Source: an uncultured Eubacteriales bacterium
GTDB lineage: Bacteria > Bacillota > Clostridia > Lachnospirales > Cellulosilyticaceae
Direction of reading: 5' to 3'
Length of the DNA stretch: 8,668 nt
Assembly (NCBI GenBank): GCA_900551325.1
Contig: URVM01000047.1
Location: 1 to 8,668, forward strand
Made by a program: the position numbers and the translations under genes. The notes under the pieces are model-generated. The model did not search any database. It saw only the letters and a program-made list of their open reading frames with translations, and was not told where the DNA came from. Below, piece after piece: positions 4,772 to 8,668 of this stretch (its first letter is position 1; each line of letters begins with the position of its first letter).

Positions 4772-6778
4772 ATGAGTACACAGAGCAAGAATTCATTGGG
4801 TTATATGACATATATCCTAAGATTTACTCAAATTGGTTTCGTAATAGGAATTATGGAAGGCATAGTGAGTATATATTTTAATACATGGATTGGTGTTTTT
4901 ACAGCGCTTGTTTTTGTGGGTATGTTAGCCTATAGTTTTATTTTAGAAAATAAAATTACAAAGAAAATACAAGCAGAAATAAGTAACCAGGTAGATGAAT
5001 TAAGTAAAATTAGAAGAGATATGTTTGTAGAATCTCCTATTCCCATAGTTGTTATTGATAAAATAGGAACTATATGTTGGGGAAACCATTCATTTAAGAA
5101 AATGGTTAAACAAGAAGAAGTTATGGATAAGCATATTAGGTCTATATTCTCCGACTTACAATTAGAAAGTTTTCCTAAACAAGATGAGTTATACGAAAGA
5201 GACATTGTAAAGAACGATAGACATTATCAGCTTATATGTAATAAAATACTTTCTGATTCTAGTGCAACAGGTTTTCAATATGCTATGTATTTTATTGATA
5301 CAACAGACCAAAGGTTATTAGAAGAAGAAGTTAAGCAGCAACGTTGTATGATAGGCTACGTATATGTAGATAATTATGAAGAGATCATGCAAAGTATTGA
5401 AGAAGTAAGAAGACCTATGCTAGGTGCAATTATTGATAGAAAGATTAGTATATGGTTTAAAAATAATGACGTAGCTGTTTGCAAGTTTGATAGAGATCGT
5501 TATATGATTTTCTTTACTCAGAAGAATCTAGAGAAAATGCAAAATCGTAAATTTGATATATTAGATGAATTAAGACATATTCAAGTAGGAAATGATTTAC
5601 CTGTTACAGTAAGTATTGGAATAGGTCGTAACTTTAAGTCTCTTACAGAGTCTAAAGAAGATGCAAGGGCAGCCTTTGACCTTGCTATCGGTAGAGGTGG
5701 AGACCAAGCCATTATTAAACGTAATGATAAATATACATTCTACGGTGGTAAAACTAAAGAAGTAGAAAAGAGTACACGTGTTAAAGTTAGAATTAAAGCT
5801 TATGCCTTCAAAGAACTTTTACATGATGCTGATAAAGTTATTATTATGGGTCATAAGAATATAGATATGGATTGTCTTGGAGCAGCAATGGGTGTATATA
5901 GAGCAGCCACCCTTATGGGTAAAAAGGCACATATTATTTTAAATGAGTCTACCTTTGCTGTACAAGAACTATATAATAGAATTATGGAACAGCCAGAGTA
6001 TCAGGATTTATTTATTACGAATGATAAGGCAGAACAAGAACTTACAAAACAAACTTTACTTGTTATGGTGGATGTACACAGAAAGAGTTATGTAGAACAT
6101 CCAGAGCTTATTGATAAGGCTGAAAATGTAGTTGTATTTGACCACCATAGATTGAGTACAGATTACATTGAAGATGCAGTACTTACTTATATTGAGCCAT
6201 TTATCTCATCTACGTGTGAGATGATTTCAGAAATCCTAATTTATCTTGCAGATAAAGTAAAATTAACTCATGTAGAAGCAGATGCTCTTCTTGCAGGTAT
6301 TACTGTAGATACAAAGAACTTTGCTTTTAAAGCAGGGGTTAGAACCTTTGAGGCAGCCGCCTTCTTAAGACGTGCAGGTGCAGATAGTACAAGGGTACGT
6401 ATGTTGTTCCAAAACGACATGGAAACTTATAAGGTAAAAGCTGCAACAATTAAGGATGCAGAGATTTGGGATGAAGATATTGCAGTTGCTGTAGTAGTAG
6501 GAGAACATGAACACTCTAATATTATTGCAGCACAAGTAGCAGATGAGCTTTTAACTATTAAGGGTATTCAAACTGCTTTTGTTATTACACAAAGTGGTAA
6601 AGACCTTATGATGAGTGCAAGAGCACTTGGAGATACTAATGTTCAACGTATTATGGAAATGCTTGGCGGTGGTGGACACAAGAATATTGCAGGTACTCAG
6701 CTTAAAGATGCTACTGTAGAAGAAGCTAAACTCAAGCTTAAATTAGCTATTAAAGATTATAAACAGGAAGGTGAATAA
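4772..6778 (+). CDS. gdpP: Cyclic-di-AMP phosphodiesterase GdpP
   Basis: GdpP hydrolyses the second messenger c-di-AMP to pApA at the membrane, affecting potassium balance and cell-wall stress. The 668-residue protein has the full family layout: two membrane helices (about 20-36 and 40-58), a PAS-like domain (about 84-180), a degenerate GGDEF domain (about 190-320), then DHH and DHHA1 domains. At the GGDEF signature place the sequence reads DRDRY (240-244), so diguanylate cyclase activity is not expected. The metal-binding phosphodiesterase residues are present: His361, Asp365 and Asp367 (HKNIDMD), Asp434, the DHH triad 457-459, and the DHHA1 signature GGGGH (632-636). The ATG at 4772 is chosen because AGGGAAGG ends 8 nt before it; the in-frame GTG at 4766 is only 2 nt from that site. 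It sits between DUF2232 and rplI, as in Bacillus. Confidence 0.95.
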   Translation: MSTQSKNSLGYMTYILRFTQIGFVIGIMEGIVSIYFNTWIGVFTALVFVGMLAYSFILENKITKKIQAEISNQVDELSKIRRDMFVESPIPIVVIDKIGTICWGNHSFKKMVKQEEVMDKHIRSIFSDLQLESFPKQDELYERDIVKNDRHYQLICNKILSDSSATGFQYAMYFIDTTDQRLLEEEVKQQRCMIGYVYVDNYEEIMQSIEEVRRPMLGAIIDRKISIWFKNNDVAVCKFDRDRYMIFFTQKNLEKMQNRKFDILDELRHIQVGNDLPVTVSIGIGRNFKSLTESKEDARAAFDLAIGRGGDQAIIKRNDKYTFYGGKTKEVEKSTRVKVRIKAYAFKELLHDADKVIIMGHKNIDMDCLGAAMGVYRAATLMGKKAHIILNESTFAVQELYNRIMEQPEYQDLFITNDKAEQELTKQTLLVMVDVHRKSYVEHPELIDKAENVVVFDHHRLSTDYIEDAVLTYIEPFISSTCEMISEILIYLADKVKLTHVEADALLAGITVDTKNFAFKAGVRTFEAAAFLRRAGADSTRVRMLFQNDMETYKVKAATIKDAEIWDEDIAVAVVVGEHEHSNIIAAQVADELLTIKGIQTAFVITQSGKDLMMSARALGDTNVQRIMEMLGGGGHKNIAGTQLKDATVEEAKLKLKLAIKDYKQEGE

Positions 6779-6779
6779 A

Positions 6780-7229
6780 ATGAAAGTTATATTAACACAA
6801 GATGTAAAAAAAGTAGGTAAAAAAGGTGACATTTTAGAGGTTAAAGACGGATACGCTCGTAATGCTCTTCTTCCAAAAGGTCTAGCTGTAGAAGCAAATA
6901 ACGTAAATCTTAATCAAAGAAAAGTAGAGCAACGTTCAGAAGATAAGAGAAAACAACAAGAATTAGATGCAGCAAATGAATTAAAAGCAATTATTCATGA
7001 TAAAAAAGTTATCATTCCTATTAAAACAGGAGAAGGCGGAAGAGTATTTGGTTCTGTAACAACTAAAGAAATTGCAGAACACATTGAGTCTACATTTAAT
7101 GTAAAAGTAGATAAGAAAAAAATCCAACTTTCTCAACCAATCAAAGCTATTGGAACAAAAACAGTAGAAGTTAAATTACATGCAAAAGTAACAGCAGAAG
7201 TAACTGTAGAAACAGTAGAATCTAAGTAA
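6780..7229 (+). CDS. rplI: 50S ribosomal protein L9
   Basis: L9 is an elongated large-subunit protein that binds 23S rRNA near the base of the L1 stalk. The 149-residue length equals the usual size. The N-terminal RNA-binding domain MKVILTQDVKKVGKKGDILE (1-20) continues with VKDGYARNALLPKGLA. A long charged central helix (about 41-75) follows, then the C-terminal domain with GEGGRVFGSVTTKEIAE. The ATG at 6780 is chosen: AGGAAGG at 6765-6771 lies 8 nt upstream, inside the end of gdpP. The in-frame GTG at 6771 would overlap that site and add three residues absent from the family. Only 1 nt separates it from the gdpP stop codon, so the two are tightly coupled. Confidence 0.97.
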   Translation: MKVILTQDVKKVGKKGDILEVKDGYARNALLPKGLAVEANNVNLNQRKVEQRSEDKRKQQELDAANELKAIIHDKKVIIPIKTGEGGRVFGSVTTKEIAEHIESTFNVKVDKKKIQLSQPIKAIGTKTVEVKLHAKVTAEVTVETVESK

Positions 7230-7256
7230 TCATACTAAAGGAAGAGAGGAACGTTT

Positions 7257-8585
7257 ATGGATGAAACACAAATAATGCGTATTCCTCCACATAACATTGA
7301 AGCAGAGCAATCTGTACTTGGGGCAATTATTATGGACCATGAGGCCCTTATAGTTGCGACAGAGACTCTTAAACCCAAGGATTTCTATAGGCCCGACCAT
7401 CAACAAATCTATGAGGCTATGACAGAACTTCATGTTTCTAATAGCCCTGTAGATTTGGTGACTATTCAGAATAGGTTATCTGAAAAGGGGGTACTAGAAC
7501 AAGTAGGAGGAATTAGTTACTTAGCAGAACTTGCAACTATTGTACCAACTTCAGCACATATTAAAGAGTATGCAAAGATTGTGCAAGAAAAGTCTATGCT
7601 AAGAAAACTTATAAAGGCGAGCCAAGACATTAGCGCCAAAAGTTATGAAGGTGAAGATGGCATACATGATATTATGGGATTTGCTGAAAAGCAAATCTTT
7701 GATATTACACAAAACGTGCAAACCGAAGATTTCTCCCATATTAATGAAATCGTAGTAACAGCTATTGAGAAGATAGAGCAAGCTCATGACACCAAAGGTG
7801 GTATTACAGGTGTTCCTACAGGCTTTATTGATCTGGATTATAAGACAGCAGGAATGCAACCTTCAGATTTAATTCTTGTAGCAGCCAGACCATCTATGGG
7901 AAAAACAGCTTTCTCCCTTAATATTATTCAAACAGCAGCAGTAAAGTATAAGAAAAAAGTAGCAGTATTTAGTCTGGAGATGGCAAAGGACCAGTTAGTA
8001 AACCGTATGCTTTGTGCAGAAGCATTAGTAGATGCTCAAAAAGTACGTACAGGGAATCTAGAACCAGAAGACTGGGATCGTATAGCTATGGCTATTCCTA
8101 ATCTAAGTGCGGCAGATGTATTTATAGATGATACACCAGGGATTTCTGTAATGGAAATGAGAGCTAAATGTCGTAGATTGAAGATGGAAAAGGGATTAGA
8201 TCTTATTATGATTGACTACTTACAGCTTATGTCTGGTAACTCTAAGGGCGATTCAAGACAACAAGAGATTTCAGAGATCTCAAGATCATTAAAAGCTCTT
8301 GCCCGTGAGATGCAAGCACCAGTTATTGCTCTTTCCCAGCTTTCACGTGCCTGTGAAGCCCGTGCAGACCATAGACCTATGTTATCTGACTTAAGGGAAT
8401 CAGGAGCTATCGAGCAGGATGCTGACGTTGTTATGTTCCTTTATCGTGATGAATACTATCACCCAGATTCAGATAAGAAAAATATTGGTGAAGTTATTAT
8501 TGCAAAACAAAGAAATGGTCCAACAGGTACAGTAGAACTAGTATGGCTTGGACAATACACTAAATTTGCTAATAAAGATAGATAA
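7257..8585 (+). CDS. dnaB: Replicative DNA helicase DnaB (DnaC in Bacillus naming)
   Basis: The hexameric helicase unwinds DNA at the replication fork using ATP and partners with DnaG primase. The 442-residue length is normal. The N-terminal domain (about 8-110) starts with the typical PPHNIEAEQSVLGAIIMD. After a linker, the RecA-like motor (about 175-440) carries Walker A ARPSMGKTAF with Lys216 and Thr217, the catalytic Glu241 in FSLEM, Walker B LIMIDYLQLM with Asp320, the LSQLSR motif with Gln361, and KQRNGPTG with the likely arginine finger Arg419. No intein or insertion interrupts the motifs. A purine-rich site (AAAGGAAGAGAGGA, 7237-7250) ends 6 nt before the ATG. It lies 27 nt after rplI and is the last gene of the operon in view. 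No terminator is seen in the 83 nt that follow. Confidence 0.97.
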   Translation: MDETQIMRIPPHNIEAEQSVLGAIIMDHEALIVATETLKPKDFYRPDHQQIYEAMTELHVSNSPVDLVTIQNRLSEKGVLEQVGGISYLAELATIVPTSAHIKEYAKIVQEKSMLRKLIKASQDISAKSYEGEDGIHDIMGFAEKQIFDITQNVQTEDFSHINEIVVTAIEKIEQAHDTKGGITGVPTGFIDLDYKTAGMQPSDLILVAARPSMGKTAFSLNIIQTAAVKYKKKVAVFSLEMAKDQLVNRMLCAEALVDAQKVRTGNLEPEDWDRIAMAIPNLSAADVFIDDTPGISVMEMRAKCRRLKMEKGLDLIMIDYLQLMSGNSKGDSRQQEISEISRSLKALAREMQAPVIALSQLSRACEARADHRPMLSDLRESGAIEQDADVVMFLYRDEYYHPDSDKKNIGEVIIAKQRNGPTGTVELVWLGQYTKFANKDR

Positions 8586-8614
8586 AAAAGTACCCTAACG
8601 AATAAAGACTAAAT

Positions 8615-8668
8615 TGATATGTACCCAAAATCCTGGACACATTGATTTCTAACTTAGGCGGAACACAT
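8615..8668. mobile_element. Possible IS3-family insertion sequence end, cut by window edge
   Basis: The 25 bp at 8615-8639 start TGATATGTACCC, continue with AAAATCC and end TGGACA. This resembles the terminal inverted repeats of IS3-family (IS150-like) elements as I remember them, of the type TGAACTGCACCCC followed by AAAAGTT and a GGACA end. The remaining bases include AGGCGG at 8656-8661 followed by AACAC and a terminal AT, which could be the binding site and start of a transposase gene beginning at 8667. The opposite end, the transposase and any target duplication are outside the window, so this rests on one short match. Confidence 0.4.

Noticed and set aside
5486..5503. Degenerate GGDEF signature in gdpP as a sign of decay
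   Set aside because: A degenerate GGDEF domain is normal for the GdpP family; all DHH/DHHA1 catalytic residues are intact.
6771..6779. GTG start for rplI giving three extra N-terminal residues
   Set aside because: It overlaps the ribosome binding site itself, and the L9 family begins exactly at MKVIL, encoded from 6780.

Overview
The window is a chromosomal stretch from a low-GC Firmicute, most likely a member of the Clostridia. The evidence is the strong A+T bias, consensus GGAGG ribosome binding sites, tRNAs without an encoded CCA end, and the gene order rpsF-ssb-rpsR ... DUF2232-gdpP-rplI-dnaB. A Lachnospirales-type host (for example Cellulosilyticum-like) is only a guess from overall composition. 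All protein genes lie on the + strand and no broken gene was found.

Layout: (1) 1-286 is the end of a stable-RNA cluster: the 3' part of tRNA-Glu(UUC), a complete 5S rRNA, tRNA-Cys(GCA) and a strong rho-independent terminator. (2) 313-2042 is a separately promoted gene for a 14-helix-type flippase of the MurJ/SpoVB branch of the MOP superfamily. (3) 2191-2385 encodes a small DUF951 protein. (4) 2519-3563 is the rpsF-ssb-rpsR operon (S6, single-strand DNA-binding protein, S18), closed by a strong terminator at 3631-3657. (5) 3704-8585 is a second operon with its own extended -10 promoter: a DUF2232 membrane protein, the c-di-AMP phosphodiesterase GdpP, ribosomal protein L9 and the replicative helicase DnaB. 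(6) After dnaB the last 83 bases hold no gene. They contain a 25-bp stretch resembling the terminal inverted repeat of IS3-family insertion sequences, cut by the window edge.

The genes are mostly housekeeping: translation (5S, tRNAs, S6, S18, L9), replication (SSB, DnaB), cell-envelope lipid transport and c-di-AMP turnover. Their grouping matches the ancestral Firmicute arrangement known near the origin in Bacillus. I see no previously undescribed system. The points most worth a second look are the cysteine-less S18, the tRNA-5S-tRNA arrangement, a hairpin in the rpsF leader that lacks the expected CCG element, the two uncharacterised conserved families (DUF951, DUF2232), and the possible insertion-sequence end after dnaB.
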